From contig NC_046683.1 in NCBI RefSeq assembly GCF_009870125.1, positions 42,609,869-42,673,868 on the forward strand: DNA of 64,000 nucleotides, written 5' to 3'. Shown here one piece after another: positions 34,156 to 49,100 of the stretch. Below the pieces are notes generated by a model. The model did no database searches and was not told where the DNA came from. It saw only the letters and a list, made by a program, of their open reading frames with translations. Source of the stretch: Drosophila pseudoobscura. Its lineage: Eukaryota > Arthropoda > Insecta > Diptera > Drosophilidae. The position numbers and the translations under genes are program-made. Each line of letters begins with the position of its first letter. Positions within the stretch are counted from its first letter, which is position 1.

Positions 34156-37100
34156 ATGGCTGATCTACTGAAAGCTCTCAACTTCACGGGCACGCTGCTG
34201 GCGGGCCTCGAGGACAGCAGTCATGAGTCTGCATCGATTGGAACCGCCACCACCACCACCACACTGCCTGAGGGTACCAATGCCACAAGTGCCTTGAATG
34301 TGACAACGACCAGCAGCGGGGAGAAGCTGGATCTGGGCGGCTTTGATCTGCCCGGCAACTACTCAATTCTCATCAACAAGCTCGAACAGCTGGCTCTGGG
34401 CCTGGACTCGGCTTTGGGCAACTTCACCATCGACCGCCAGGAGGTCGAGATCAATCTGAGTGGCGGCGCCACCGATGTGACCGACGATCTGCTTTTCAGC
34501 GATGTGCTGCCCGCTGCGCGGGCCCCGCCGCCGCATATTGCCCACGGATCGAGGATATATACTGGTGACGATGGCCAGGACTTTGCCCACGTCGTCAGCG
34601 ATATCTGGATTGGTGTTATTCTGACTCTTCTCATCGTATTCGTGATCTTCTTCATCTGTGCGTGCTTTGTCTACCACAAGTTCCAGCAGTGGAAGAATTC
34701 ATGTAAGTCGGCGTACAGAAGGCCCATCCTCAATCAATCACACGTGGTTCCTCTCACAAAGAGATGAACAATTTCATTAAATAATCTACATACATACATA
34801 TGTACATTAGCGTTTCCTGCGAGTTGCAAGACGAGTCTGGAGTCTGAATCAGACGTGGGCTACAAGTGGAAACCCATTCAGATGGGTGACTAAAGGCTAG
34901 ACTTGGAGCTCCGTGAGAGCAGAGAACAAAAACACAATAATAGCAAGCGATAAAATCAAATAAACAAAAGTGCCAAAGTACCAGAAGCAAAGCAAAGTCT
35001 GCCAGAAAAGAAGGTTTCAAAAACAAATAAAAATAGAAAATAAATATAAAAATAGAATAGAACGAAGACGGAGACGGAAACGATGACGGAGCGGTGTCGG
35101 TGGGGGTAGCCGAGAAGGGGGAATGACTCACATAGGGGAAATTGAAACTTGCAGCTTGTATTTATTTAGCACAATCCAGAATCATGTCTTGTGACTTGGA
35201 AACAAAGGCACACGCTCGAGTATTAAATGGCCAAGAATATTCAGGGGTCGGCCAGCACATGTATATCTCTAGTCGGCTATTTGTTTGGCTAAACAATTCG
35301 CAAAATAATAATAATTAGAAGCCACAAAGCAGAAGCTGCTACGGAATGCCAGACAACTAAAGATTTATCATATTCTGTCCAGCCTTCAATTTAATATAAA
35401 TTATAAGGCAATTAGTCCAATAAATTTCCAACTACAATGATTAAACATTCAGACTAGGACCGACACAACGATAAAATCATAGATAGAGATAGAGAGAGAG
35501 AGAGGGAGATGGAGAGAGGAACTAAGTCAAGACACTGCCATTTGGACCGGGAAGAACCCCTTCGCCCACTGTCATTGTGTTTGCCTTTGGCCACTTTCAA
35601 AAACAAACATAACGCTTTCAGTTTATTAAAGTTGCAGTCAAGTGGTCCATTTCGAGGGGGAATCGAGCATTGCTTTTGCTTTTGCTTTTGCTGTTGCTTA
35701 CGTTTGCCAACATCTCGAGCTCCTCTCCACTGGCTGGCTCGCCTCTCAATTACAAGGCAAATGTGTGTTAATTAATTAAAATTTTCTTGTCTTGCACTGC
35801 CCGACTGACAAGCTGTCAATTGTGTGCGTACGTACTTATATGAACATCCCAAAGTGCTGCTGCTCGAGGTTGACTCCTCTATTTTATTTCCCTTCAGATT
35901 CAGACACAATCCTTATTACCTTGCCACATCCTTGCAGATACGAGTATGCAACTATTTAGAAAATGTTGCCACGGAGTAGTTTAATAGTTTGTCTTTTCGT
36001 CTTTGTTCGTCTAGTGCATTTTATTATCCCTCTTGATAGTTTTTTGCACTAGCAACTAGTTTCCATATCAAAGTTCAATTTTGAGCTTTGGCCCATTCAC
36101 AATAGGGTTTTTTTTAATACTTTTTCCACCTTTTTTTTTGTTGTATTTACCCAGTGCCGAAACACGTTTCTTGCCGAGTTGTTCAAACAATCTATATTTA
36201 ATTATAGAATACACAAAACAAGTGATGTTGCCGTTGATGGGTGGCTCTGTCTCTCCTTCAGCTCGAACAAATAACAATATATTATGTCGTAAATTACGCT
36301 TATTAAAATTTTCAACGTGGAGTTTTCGGGGTGAGTGGTTGCCAGAAAAGACAATGGGAAATCCTTATCCAGTCAGACGTCACTCATGTACGGCCAGACA
36401 ACAGTGCGTATGAGCGACGGGTCGCGACATGTCAGCCGTTCATTTTGGTTCACGGCTGTTTAATTTCCGTTTAATGATTTGCTTATCTTCCCATCGTTAT
36501 TGTTGTCCACCGCCACTCGGCCTGTTGTTATTTTTGATGCTTTTTCGTCCCAGATCTTTGTGTGCAGCATCACCACTTATTGTTTCCAGCCTACGCCTTT
36601 TTCTGGTCGGCTAGACCTAATGGAAACCCTACTTTACTTTACTCTACCTACCTCAAAATCGTTTCAGATTTGAGTTTGGGGTCTATTTTGCTCGAAGGGA
36701 TCCAATTCTGGAACGTGATTCAGCCTCACGGGTTGATATGGAGAATCTCAGGAGAATCACTTTCTCATTGACACCTTAGCAATGTCTGTTTAATTCAATG
36801 AAAACTTTTTGTTACCATTCTAATCAAGTTGGGTATACCGGGAATTACGCTTTGCAAACCGTTAATTAAATATATCCGTGCAAAATTAATTAAATTTGTA
36901 AAAGTAATTAACGATTCATCGAGTTTATTAAAGTGCAAATTGCATTGGCAATGGCAATGGCGACGGCGATGATGCATATTCAGGCACAGGCCCAGGCACA
37001 GGCACAGGGCCAATGCCCACTTTAGTTCGTCTTGAACTGGATTCCGACTTTCACTTCAGCCTCCCCTACACCGCGATGGAGTCGCATTAAGCTGCTTTAT

Positions 37101-40100
37101 ATAATGCATGGGAGGGAGTGACGTCAACGGAGAACGGTTTGCACAGCAGACAACAAAGCCGTAAGCTGCTTATTTTTGGATGTATAGGATCAAGGCTTAT
37201 ACAGAGGGGATGTACTGCTGTTTCTATGTATGCAAATGCTATTTGTTGTTTTCAATTTGTGTCTTGAATTGAATCGAAGCGCGAAATTCGCATAAATATG
37301 CTAACTGAAATGTGCCCAAAAATGTTGCGCAAATTAGCATCAGCCACTAAAATGGCAGTCAACATTTGTATTAGTAATGCACCTAATAAGCTTAGCGCAA
37401 ATAACTTGCAAATGTGTTCGAGTAGACCTCCAGATACTCTGCCTCTACTCTACTCTTTGCGCCATAAAACTGAATCGGAAATTGCATGTACATAGATTGC
37501 AGAAGGATGATGGTGAAAGGTCAGCCTTGCAAAACATCACATCTTCGTTAGCCCTACAAATCGACTTGATTGCTCGGTTTATAAGGCACGAAACGAAACG
37601 ATTTTGGTTCATTTCAATGGCGCTAATTGCTTAATTGAAACTGTTTTTGCATCGGCAAGCAGCAGTGGCTGTGATTGTAAAGCAGCAGATCTCTCCTATC
37701 CCACACGCCCCATCGCTCGCTATTTTCTCTCCACCTCTCTCCTTCTCTCGGTGCGGCGGCATATCGAAATGTTAATTAGTGTTTGTTTGCTAAAAGCCAA
37801 AAAGCCAGCACAAAAATTAGCTTGGACCCTCACCGCTTTCGCGTCATACGTGTCGGATACGTGATGTTCATTTTGATATATGTATGTATGTATGTATGTA
37901 CATTGTGCACATACATTGTACATATTACATACATTCATGCATTCGGGACTTCAATATTCGGCCAGGTAATCAGATTTTTCAGCCTCACACACACTACGAC
38001 ACGCTACGGCACTGCGAGAGCACACAGTGCACACACATACATTCGCACTTTAATGGCAAATATTTATCTTTGGCTCTTTTGGACTTTATCATAATTTTGC
38101 AGCATATTTCAATAATTGAAGCGCGCTATATTTTTAATTAGTTAAATGCGCGTTTAATTAGCTTTATAAATTATGCACACTCAGCGGTTAGTTGCACTCA
38201 CTCTATCCCTCTCTCTCTCTCGCTCTCTCTCTTCCTCTCTTTGCATCTGTATCTCTATCCTCACTCTTCATGTCGCTCTTTCTCTTCTGCTCAGTCCCGC
38301 AGTATCCGGACATTAAACATTTCTACCATTTTGCATTTTTTTCGAAAGAGTCGTGTTTACGATGCTCTGATTCATTTATGTTTGTTTGGTTGGTTTTTTA
38401 GCTTTCATTTCAATTTTTTCGTATTTTCTACTCTTCGGAGTCGACTGGAAATGAACTCGAATGTATTTTAAGCTTTATTTTTGGTTTTTGTGACACGAAC
38501 GATTGCATGATTAATGGATAAATAATTTGAATGTGAGCTGTCAACAGGACTTACAAATAATGTTCAATAGATATAAATTGTGGAAGAGCGCGAGAATCCT
38601 AGCTGTTTTTTATTTTTAAAAATCAAAAAACACTGCTCACTGACGATTTACACATTTCGAATATAATAAACCTAAACTTAATCGTAAAAAATCGTCATAA
38701 ATCTTTAATACAACGAAACGGACGAAACGAACGTTGGCAATTCAAAAACTACAAATGTCAAAAGACGCGCGCGCTTTCGGGTTGTACAACGTGACATTGC
38801 GGCTCTCCCGCTGTACAAACACAATCGCAGGCAGATAGGAGACGGCAAACCGGCTCAAACAAAGAGCTGAGACCAGCACAAACAAAGCAACCAGAATCAA
38901 GAGAGACGCCACAGCAGCAGAACTAACAGCACTAACAGAGACTAGAATTTAGAACGGGAGAGAAAGAAGGCGAAAACACGTTCCACTGACGCCGCCGCCG
39001 CTCAGTTGCATGTTAACGAGACCACAGCCGAGCAAGCAAAAGAAAGAGAAAAAGAAGTCAATGTCTGACTCGGAGACTGAGACTGAAACTAAAACGAAAT
39101 TCAATTAAAAGCCAACAACATAAAAGTGTAAAAACGCTGACGAGCCAGCCTCAAAAACACAGGCGACGCAGACTTGTGCGATCATCGCACAAACACATGC
39201 GTCCCCGTCTCTGGCTGAGTGTACAGCGGGGCGTATACTCATTTTTTTCCATGCTGAGCTATCTAGAGCCGCCAGCCCGAATAATGTGTATGCGTGATGG
39301 AGCTTACAGCCGACGCAAAGGTATACTCTCTTCGCTCAAATGTACGCAACAGAGAAGCAGAAACGCGGAGAAGCTTCAGCATTCTTTAGGTGCACTTGTT
39401 CTTGATCTTGACTCTCTGCTCTGATCTCTGATCAGATATACATATATGTATATACATATACTATATACAATCGCATAATGATGATATTGGCTTTGATTTA
39501 TAACATTTGTCAATATCTATCACGGGTATCTTGTTGTCCGAGACTCAACTATCGTTTTACCATGGTTTTCTTTCTTTCGCTTGCTATCGCCCACTTTTTA
39601 TTCTTTCTACACAAGAACGGCTGCAACAAAAGTCGCCACACACTTAATTTGCATATTTTTACACAGCCACAACTCCGCGCTCGTGCGTGTGTGTGTGAGG
39701 TGTCACGTTGATTTTTGGAAATATGTATGTATGTGCTCGTACACACCAACCAGCCAACCAACCAACCAACCAGCCAACAGAACCGTCTAAAGCAGACGGT
39801 ACCACTCTTCGTATGAGTACTATTGTATTGAAAGCGCATGCTGCATGGAAAAGTCTGATGGTTTTTGTTCTGCTTGGGCTTCCGTTTGCATTTTTGTTCC
39901 CTCCATTCTCTCTGTTATTCGCTTGTTTAAAGATAACAAAACAGAATAAATTGTCATTGCAGCGCTTAGATGATAAGCAAGTCCCACGGCCAAAATAGAA
40001 AAAGGCAATGTAAGCAAGGAAATTGGTTTTTTCAGCTTCAAATTCCAAGTAGAATGAAAATGTCAACGATACAAAAATATGCAAATGAAGGATACGAAAT

Positions 40101-43100
40101 GGAATAGATATAGCTGCAAATATATAGAAACAAATATTGGCTTGGCACGAAATCCGTGCCGTTTTTGTCAAAAGGTGAAGTGTTTCTCAATTTCTGCTCT
40201 TCTTTTAATAGACAATTTAAATCGCTAAATATCGATACAGCAGTAAATACTCCTTGCTATAAGTCGATATTTCGATCAACAGTTCTTCCAAATCGCTCTC
40301 TCAGTCTCTCTCTCTCTCCCTCTATCTCTCTTTATCACCCCTTCTTGTTTATTATCTCTCTCTCTCATGAATCCAACCCCGTTGGCACTATGAAATGGAC
40401 CGCATAGAACCCCATTACAAATGACAAACTGTCGTCCTGAATTTACTCTCTAGATGCTATCAGTCCACCCCAGTCCTCTCGAACAATATCTGAAAGTGCT
40501 GTAAAATTGACAAAGGGCTGGTACTGCCGCCCTGTAGCCTGAAACAGCAGCTGCTGTGGCAGCGTCCTCTCGTTTTCCCCCAAAACTAAAGGCCGTCGAG
40601 GCAGCCACATACAGACACACACACACACGCACACACACACACACACCCCATTCAGGTAATTGCGAATTTGGGGGTTGAAGTAAAAAAGCGCAACAATTTG
40701 CAAATGACATATAATTCAGGTCGATAAAGTAAATTATAAAAATATCGTATATTCAGGGAACTCTCTTAGTTACTAAAGAATGAGAAGTTCTATAGTAGAT
40801 TCTATAAAGTAAGTGGACAAATGAAATGTCTTCAAATTAAATAAAAAAAAAACCGTTCAAGCAAAACCTTTTCGACTCTTTGTTCATCGTCGTTTTCACT
40901 TAACTTATAATTCGAGAAATTAAGTAAATATCGTGAGATAAATGCATGTAAAATAAATACAGTAAATATTCTTCTGAGATAGATCTGAGGGTTGTTCGGG
41001 GAAACGAACGTTCTCCCGAATGGATTTTGGTGGCTTAAATTTACGAATAATATGATTACATTTAAATTGTATTTGTTTTGGAATATGAGTATATATAGTT
41101 GTAAAGTGCGCATATTGCAATTGAATGTTAAATGACTTGTGTAGCGAATTTTAGTATGAAATTCATAAAATTCTATTCTGTTTGTTCGATTGACAAATCG
41201 AGTGATAGCTATGGGGTACTGTTCGCATTTGCTTACACATCTAGTATTCAGTGAATAGAGTAACACGATAAGATTGAACGAAATGGTAACTTCTTCAGTA
41301 TAGACTCTTCGTTGAGACAGTAGTGCCTGCGAAGGATTTTCGTGATATTTCAGTTATTTACAGTCAAAGTTCGTCAAAGCTACTCTAATTTCCTTGAGAG
41401 TTTGCGAACATTTTTCATGATTTGTTTGCTTATAAGATAATCTATTGATATTTTAAATTTTACGTTTGTTCACAAAAGTTGCTCCGTCTATGTAAATATA
41501 GTTGTATTTATGTATAAAAAATATACTCTGCAGTCTCTTGCTTGTTTTTCATATCAAATATCATTATTCTTTTTAAAAGTAGTCTTTTCTTGTTCTCGAG
41601 GATTATATGTTACTTCACAACGTCGAATATGTGCTTGTGCGTGGCTTCTCTTCCTTCAAACCACAAAATTATAATAATTCAGTTTTCACTTCACGTTAAT
41701 AGTTATGAATAAATGGTATAAAAAGAATACTTAATCCCTGCTGCAAATTGCATTGCAAATCCAAAAAATACACATTGCGAGGTGTACGCTACGCTAGGGA
41801 AACTTTTCCGCAATTTCCAAGTACAGTGGCATCTAAAACTAATGAGTAAGAGTAGCTGATCCTGATCTTAAGTCTTTAGGTTATTCATCTCCGCCTGCTG
41901 GCCAACGACGGTAAAGTAACTCGTAATCTTTCGATTAGTCTTGGACTTGCCATCGACCGGAGAGCCGCTGGACAAAGCATTCTCTTTCTCCGGCGTGATC
42001 TCATCGTCTTCCACATTAGCTGCGGCCTCCACTTGCATGGAGACTGTGACTGACACCTGAGCGGGAGGGACACAGCCAGCCCCTGCATCGGCTGGAAATT
42101 TAGACATGTCCAATTCGTTCTTCCCTGTGGAAGACTCTTCGGGTATGTCCGGCAAGGACCTTAGGCTGCGCTTCAGATCATTCAGTAGCTTTTCCTGGGC
42201 AGCGATCTTTTGCTGCAACTTCTCACGCCGCGGACGGCGCAGATTAGCTTTGTCTTTGGGTTCTGTTCCTTTCTCTGTCTTCGATTCTGCTTCTTTCTCA
42301 GGGATGGATTCGTTTCCCTCCTCCGGCTTGGCCTCTTTTCCTTGTCCCGTCTTTGTACGTTGTGGCTTCTGCGAGCCTTTGCCATGCTCGCGCTCTTGAT
42401 GACGCTGAAGATTCACACGGGAGGAGTAGCCACGCTGACAAGACTCGCAGTTAAAGGGTTTCTCGCCTATAAAACCATATTCAGTTCCGAGTGAATGTCT
42501 AATATTATAGTCTACTCACCTGTATGCTTGCGCATGTGCACTCGCATGTCAATCTTCCTTGCGAACCGTTTGTCGCAGAGCTCACACTGTACCGGCTTGT
42601 CGCCTAAATGAGTACGTCGGTGAACCACAAGATTCTGACGAGCTCGGAAGGCCTTGCCGCACAGATCACAAGCATATGGCTTTTCTCCGGTGTGAATTCT
42701 CACATGGATGGCCAAGTCGGAGCTTCGCACAAAGCCTTTGTCACATTTGTCGCACTTGTACCGCCTGTCGTTCTTATGATGACGCATATGCAGTGATAGA
42801 TCTTGTTTAGTGGCCAAGGGCATGGAACAGATCTCGCATTGGTAGGCCTTCTCAGTACGATGACGCAGCTTATGCTCTGCGAGACGCATCTTCAAGCGAA
42901 ATGCTTTTCCGCAATGATTGCAAATGAAGGGTTTCTCGCCCGTGTGGATTCGCAGATGATCTTGCATGCGTGAGAAGCGCTGAAAGGTCTTGCCGCAAAA
43001 GTTACAAGTGTGTATGGGTCTACCAGTGCTCTGAGACTCCTCTATTGACTCCCGTTTAATCGACGCCAGGCTCTCGTCGCTCGAGCTGTTATGCGGCGAA

Positions 43101-46100
43101 ACTGTGGCAGAGGATCCCTCAGACTCCTCTTCGTTTTCGTCTTCGTCTTCCTCATCCTTCACATCCATCACATAGTCGACAAAGTTTCGAGTCTTGCGCA
43201 TGCGTCGCTCGCTTGGCTCCGTCTCTTTTTTGATCTCTTTCTCTGCCTCCGAGGGCGACGGTGATAATTGTTTGCAAGCACGCTTCCGCTTGGGTGGGTT
43301 AGTGGGCTCCTGGGTGAAAAACGAGAAACAAGAAGAATAAGAATTCTAATTGCCTTTATACCTAGATTCAAACTCACCTCTGGACGCTGCAGCGGATCTG
43401 GCACTGCTTGGTCTGGCTTCTCCTGATTCTTTTTTTCTGGTTTCTCCACGCTTTCTGGAGATTCCTGCTCTCTTTCCTTTCGTTGAGTCTTTACCTCCTG
43501 ATCCTTACATTTTTTGCCCCGCTTGGCCACACCTGGCAGCTTAATAATCATCTTGTTGACCTTGGGAGCGCAGTTCGGCTTGCCCCTCTCGGCTGCCATT
43601 TTGGCCACCATGGCGTTTATTATATCGAGATCATCTTTATCGGTGCACGAGCCAGTCCCCGACGGTTCCTTGCCATCTTGTTCGGGCGGTGGGGTGTCCG
43701 GTGCTGGGATGGGCAACTGAAGCTGCTGACTGGACTTGCTCATGGCTATAGCAGCAGGTATGGTCACCATAGCTGTGGGTGGCACCTCAGTGGGCTCCTC
43801 CTTAGGCACGAGCAACTTGAAGAAGCCATGCTGCTCGCTCAGATGATGCTGAAAGTGTTTCACGTCCACAAACTGGGAGTTGCAGGCCAGGCAAAGCTGC
43901 AACAGGGATTCCCCTTGTATGAGCAGCTGGGCACAAGGCTTCAAACAGCCTACATTCAAGGTGGACAGATTGAGAGGAGGCGTTGACTCTATTCCACTAG
44001 GGGAAACTTTGCTTCTGCCACGCTTGCGCTTGACCTGATGGCAGTCCTGCTCTGAGTGCTCCTTCTGGAAGTGCCGGGAGAGAGACAGTCCGTCGCCGTA
44101 GTGGTTGCAGCAGCGCGTACATTTGTAGAAGAAGCGATACGACTTCTCATCTGCCAAAACCTGAGCGGCGACCAGAGATGATGCTGTGGAGGCCTGGGGG
44201 CTGCTCGATGTTTTCTGTTTTTTTTTGTTGCCAGTTCCAGGAGGACGTCCACGAGGTTTTCGGGACGCTGCTTTGTCATTCGTTTGATTCTGCTGCTGAT
44301 GCTGCTGCTTCTGCTGATTACCGTTACTGACCTGCGACTCTGTTGTTGTTGCTGCTGTCTCTGCTGCCGCTGCGGCAGCCGCTGCTTTCATATCATCCAA
44401 GCGTATGCGCTGGGCCTCCAATTCGGCCTCGTCTTCGCTGTCAATTTGCAGAACGACATCGTCGGGATCATCAAGCAAATCGTCATCTTCCTCCAACTCG
44501 GACTCTTCCGAGTCTTCGTTGTCACCCAACGCTGCCGCCGCAGTCGACGACGCAGCCACCGCGACGGAGTCTCCATTTGTTTTATTTGCTGTTTTCAGCA
44601 CTGACGGCATCGGCACCGGAACATTGGCCATTTTTAGCAACTTAAACACTCACTACCCAGTTTGTATTTGTTTCAGCTTGCTTTTCTTTTAAAAATTAAG
44701 TGGAGTGTAGAGTACAAATTAACAACAAAAACTGCGGCGCAGCATTGCGAGCCAAATAAATCCACCGACGCCGCTGGCAGCAGATTTTTTTCAATGTTGC
44801 TCTTGCGCTCTCTCTCACTGTCTCTCTGTATTCGTTCTCTTTTGTTCTTTGAGCGCGCTTTGTATTAATACATACCTACCCTTGGCGTTGTGTGCAGAAA
44901 AGTATGGCTGTGTGTGTGTGTGTTGGTGTGCGTCCGCTTGATCGCTGTTCTGTTTGCAACCCTGTTCACTTTGAGGTGGAAAAACATAGAGCAAATCATC
45001 GATAGTAATCTGAAAGCGATGTCTTTAAACATCGATGTTTCTCCACCTCTACTTTACTTTACTTGAATATTGGTGCAAAGACGGTTGAAATTTAAAAACC
45101 AAATTCAAAGTCAATATAAAGCGCAGCTGGCGCCCACTAATGCCGTTTTGATGGATACTTCGATTTTGACCCACGTTTTTTTTTTGTTTTCTGACAAAAA
45201 CAACTATTTGTTCATGCTTCTCACGCGCTCAATTGGCACGTTTTTTAGCTGCCTTTTGCTGCCAATGCATTTTCTTATTATTTCGCCCTCTTTTGGCACT
45301 ACTTTGGTGGCTATGTACGAGTATACATATGTATGTACATGTACATATGTACTTATGTATGCTATGCTATTGTTGGCGCACATTTTCGTTACGGCGGCAA
45401 CATGTGCAAAAGTCAATTTGAAAATTGCGGCATGGCATCTGCTCCACACCGCCCATAGGCAGGGCAAAGTGGTACTTTGTGGTTATACGTTGCTTTTTGT
45501 TGGAACGCCTAGTACCTATGAACAGCCAGCGGCGACGCGGACGCGGATGGGGATCCGGCCACGACCCACAACAGATCCCACTAGGAAGGGAAGTTGTTTA
45601 TACTGTTTTTAATAACATTCAACACTTTGGTGGCAAGGCACCATGTGTGCTATGCATTTTATAAATGACTTCTTTGTTTTTTTTTTTTGATTTGTTAACG
45701 CACGCTGTTTGCATTTAATGTATTAGTTGAACTTTGAGCAAGTTCAACGTTCAACGGAAGAGACTGTAAATAGATCACGAAAAAGAGTTCGCAGCTGCGA
45801 TTAAATTTACTGCATTTCACTATACTATACTATGCATATAATTTAATTTCAAAGGAAATGTGATATTCGTGAGATTCCATCGTTGTCCAGCTCTGCCATT
45901 GTCACCAGATACGCTTTTTGTGAGGGTGGCACGGGAAAGGAAATGAAATATTTGCAAACAAATAGACACACTTATTACTTCTTAGGTCCGGGCTGGTCTG
46001 GTCTGGTTTTGTTGTTGGGTTGGATGTGGGATGTTGGATGTTGGATGCTTCTGGCGCGTGTTTCGTTTACTTGTGCGGAAGATGTCTTCATGTCGGGGTT

Positions 46101-49100
46101 TTTCCTTTTTATTGTTGTTTTGCCTTTAACTGACATGCCCCAATTTTTCTTCATTTCGGTTTTCGTGTGCGCAGGAAGGCCAAGGCCCAGACGAAGATAG
46201 AGCCCCCAGTCCTGGTGAGATGGATGGGTTGTCTTGCTAATAATTTAACAGTTACTCGTAGTTTTAATACGCTGCAGTTGTAGATGATGGCAGATTCGTT
46301 GAAGTCTGACGGCTCCTTCGCATTGTTACTGTGTTAACGGTGGGGCAAGATCTTAGGCATATCCTGGCCAACATCATTTTTCTTGCCTACAGCTAAAACA
46401 AAAAACATTACAATTTTGACATGCGTTTAGGTCGGAAAGAGGCCAACAACAAATGTTTTTCTGTCCCTTTTGCTACACACGGGTACGGTTACGGGTACGG
46501 GTACGGATACGGGGATTTCGCAAAAACCTAAAAACAGAAAATGTACTTGCATGTTCGCTCGAGCAAGAGTTTAATCAGTTAAACAAAGAGCAGGCAAGCA
46601 GGCGAGCAGGCGAGCAGGGGATCAGGTGAGCAGGTGAGCGGGAGAGCAGGTGGAGTATGCACAGCCACAGCACAGGAAAAAGTGCCAGACAGACCTATAA
46701 GTTACCAAAGTAACCCCAAACCCCTTGACATGGACCGGACCCGAGTCCAATGGGAGGCATAGGTAGCATTTAACGCCTGTCTTGACGATTCCCCTGGCAA
46801 TGTCTTCCAGCCACAACTTCAAATATAAAGTTGCTGGGCCTGGGAGAAGCACCCTTCTCCCCCAGCCGCCCAGCAGCCCAGCAGCCGAGGCCAGGCAAAT
46901 GTATGTACGTACCAGTCACAATAATGTTTCAAGGCCGCTTTGCCCCCAGCGTAGACATTGAGGAGAAATTTAAACGGCAATTTGGTGCCGTGTTTACCAA
47001 CCCCAAGGACAACGAACGACGATAGCTCCCAGCATCCAAAAATGTGGGCTGAAGTTTTTCTTCCCCCCTTTCTCCTCTCTTTTTTTGTTTGGTGCGGGGA
47101 TAAACTGCTTACGTGCCTCGAAAGCCATAGAACCAGGCTCCCGCCTCGCATCCATCCAGCCAAAAAAAGAGCGTTTGGTTGCTCCTGTTTTTTTGTTGTT
47201 GTTTTTGTTGTTGTTTTTTTTTTGTCTGCTGGCAGGCTTGTCACCATTACCATCGGCCTGGCCTAGGCACGTCACTTTTCGTTGCCTGAGCTCTTCCCTC
47301 TTTTGGTTGGCGGCGGCGGCGGCGACGGCGGTGGCGGCGGGGGGAGCACAAATCCACAAAACGCACAACGTGCTCCCGTCGCATCGCATCGCTCTGTCTC
47401 CCTCTCCACATGCCCCACCAGCACACTAAGACGGTAGCCCCAACATAAAGTGTGTTTAACTTTTTGTTGTTTTGCTGTTTTGTTGTTATGGCGAACGCCC
47501 AAATATCTCTGGCCCGTCTTGGCTTATGCTCCTCATGTTGTGGCCGTGTGGTGTGGTGTGGCGGGGCGTCCTCACGACCTTTAGTATATTGACTAGTGGA
47601 AAATTTGGTGTCCATTTTGTTTTTGGCTTATGGCTTGCGGCGAATGTTTTATGCACGACGCACTTACACTTCCACTTTGCGCCTTGTTTATTTTCTTTAG
47701 CGCTTCCCCATCTTCCCCCGCTTCCCCCGCTTTCCCCTCTTATACGATGCACTTCATTTTATTGTTGTGCCAAGCTCCGCTTGGGGAATCGAATGCGAAG
47801 TGTGTCCATGTCCCTGGGCTCACGAATATGAGCTGGCAGTTCATCAAGTCAAGTAGTTAGCGGCCCAGCAGCCGCAGGGCCTGTCCAACGCGTTTTCCGT
47901 TTGCGTCAACTTAAAGAACTTACATTTTTCCCGAAAAGTTTTTACTTAATTCGGCTCTGGAAGCACACCAAGGCTTATCATGTCAATGGAGGAGATGGTA
48001 ATCAGTATTCAGTACTCTCCCACAATCCTGAAACAGCCCCAGAGATTCTGGTCGTTGTACATCAGATTTAAATCGACTCCCTGCACTCGGCTTAAGCTCG
48101 ATGTAAGCTGGCCCATAATTATCTCAAGTCAATTGAAAATTACAAAAAAGCTTAAATGTTGAGCTGCTGTCGCAGGGGAGAAGCTTCCGAACTACTCGGC
48201 CCGCCATATGGCGAACGATGTCCCAGCCCAACCCCAACCCCAACCCCAACCCCGACCTGACATCAAATGTGATTTCATTTTCGTTCCGTCCGCCTCCTTG
48301 TGCATCATCAATTTAATTTCGTTAGCTGGCAGAGCGTTGCTCAAAAAGTGAACGTCCGTGGGTTCGTTTATGTGGGTGTGAAAATGCCTGCCCACTCCGT
48401 GAGGACTACAAGGGACCCGCAGGCAGGCTTTAAGCCCCCCCGCCACCCACCTCACAGAAAAAGGGTGTGAAACGAAACGTGTGCCATTTTCACCGTTTGT
48501 TCAAGCCATCCAGCATGCGGCTTATCTTCAAAATCTTGTACTATGCCACCGGAAAGGATTGCCGCATCAACAGTTGCCTCCACTCCATCACTGCAGCCGA
48601 CCCGACTGGGATTGCTGGGTGCTGACTCACCTTCTTTAACTCCCATCCGGCAAAGAGTACACTCCACCTTTAAGGGTTGGGTTGCACTCGTCACATGGTC
48701 GAGGAGAAGCTTTTAAAGAAACAAGCACTTCGTATGTACATTTCCCATAGATCAGCAACCCCCAGCAATCCCCAAATAGTATTGGTTATCTAACTATGTA
48801 TCTATCTGAGGGATGACTGACCATAAGCTTGGGAGTTTTTTGGAAAATTGATTTGATACGTATGATTGTTCACTTTTTCATTAAAGAGAGACAATCCGAA
48901 GAATGGGGGAGATGTAAAAAGTATACGAGTGTGTGTTTATGTTTATTTTATTTTTCGATTTGTACATTTCAGACCGTGCCAATCACAGCGACCCCACAAT
49001 CGAAATCTGCCGCCGCTGTCCGCCGGACTACGAGGCAGAATCGTTACCCTCCTACACCATAGTCTCCGGCCTTCCCACCTACGACGATGCTTTGGAGGAG

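Noticed and set aside
46819-47831. Many overlapping frames of 75-145 codons
   Set aside because: They arise from poly-T, GTT and GGC repeats and conflict with each other; no conserved motif.
48228-48252. CCCCAA run as a telomere-like remnant
   Set aside because: Drosophila telomeres use retrotransposons, not short repeats, and the run is short and internal; simple-sequence expansion is sufficient.
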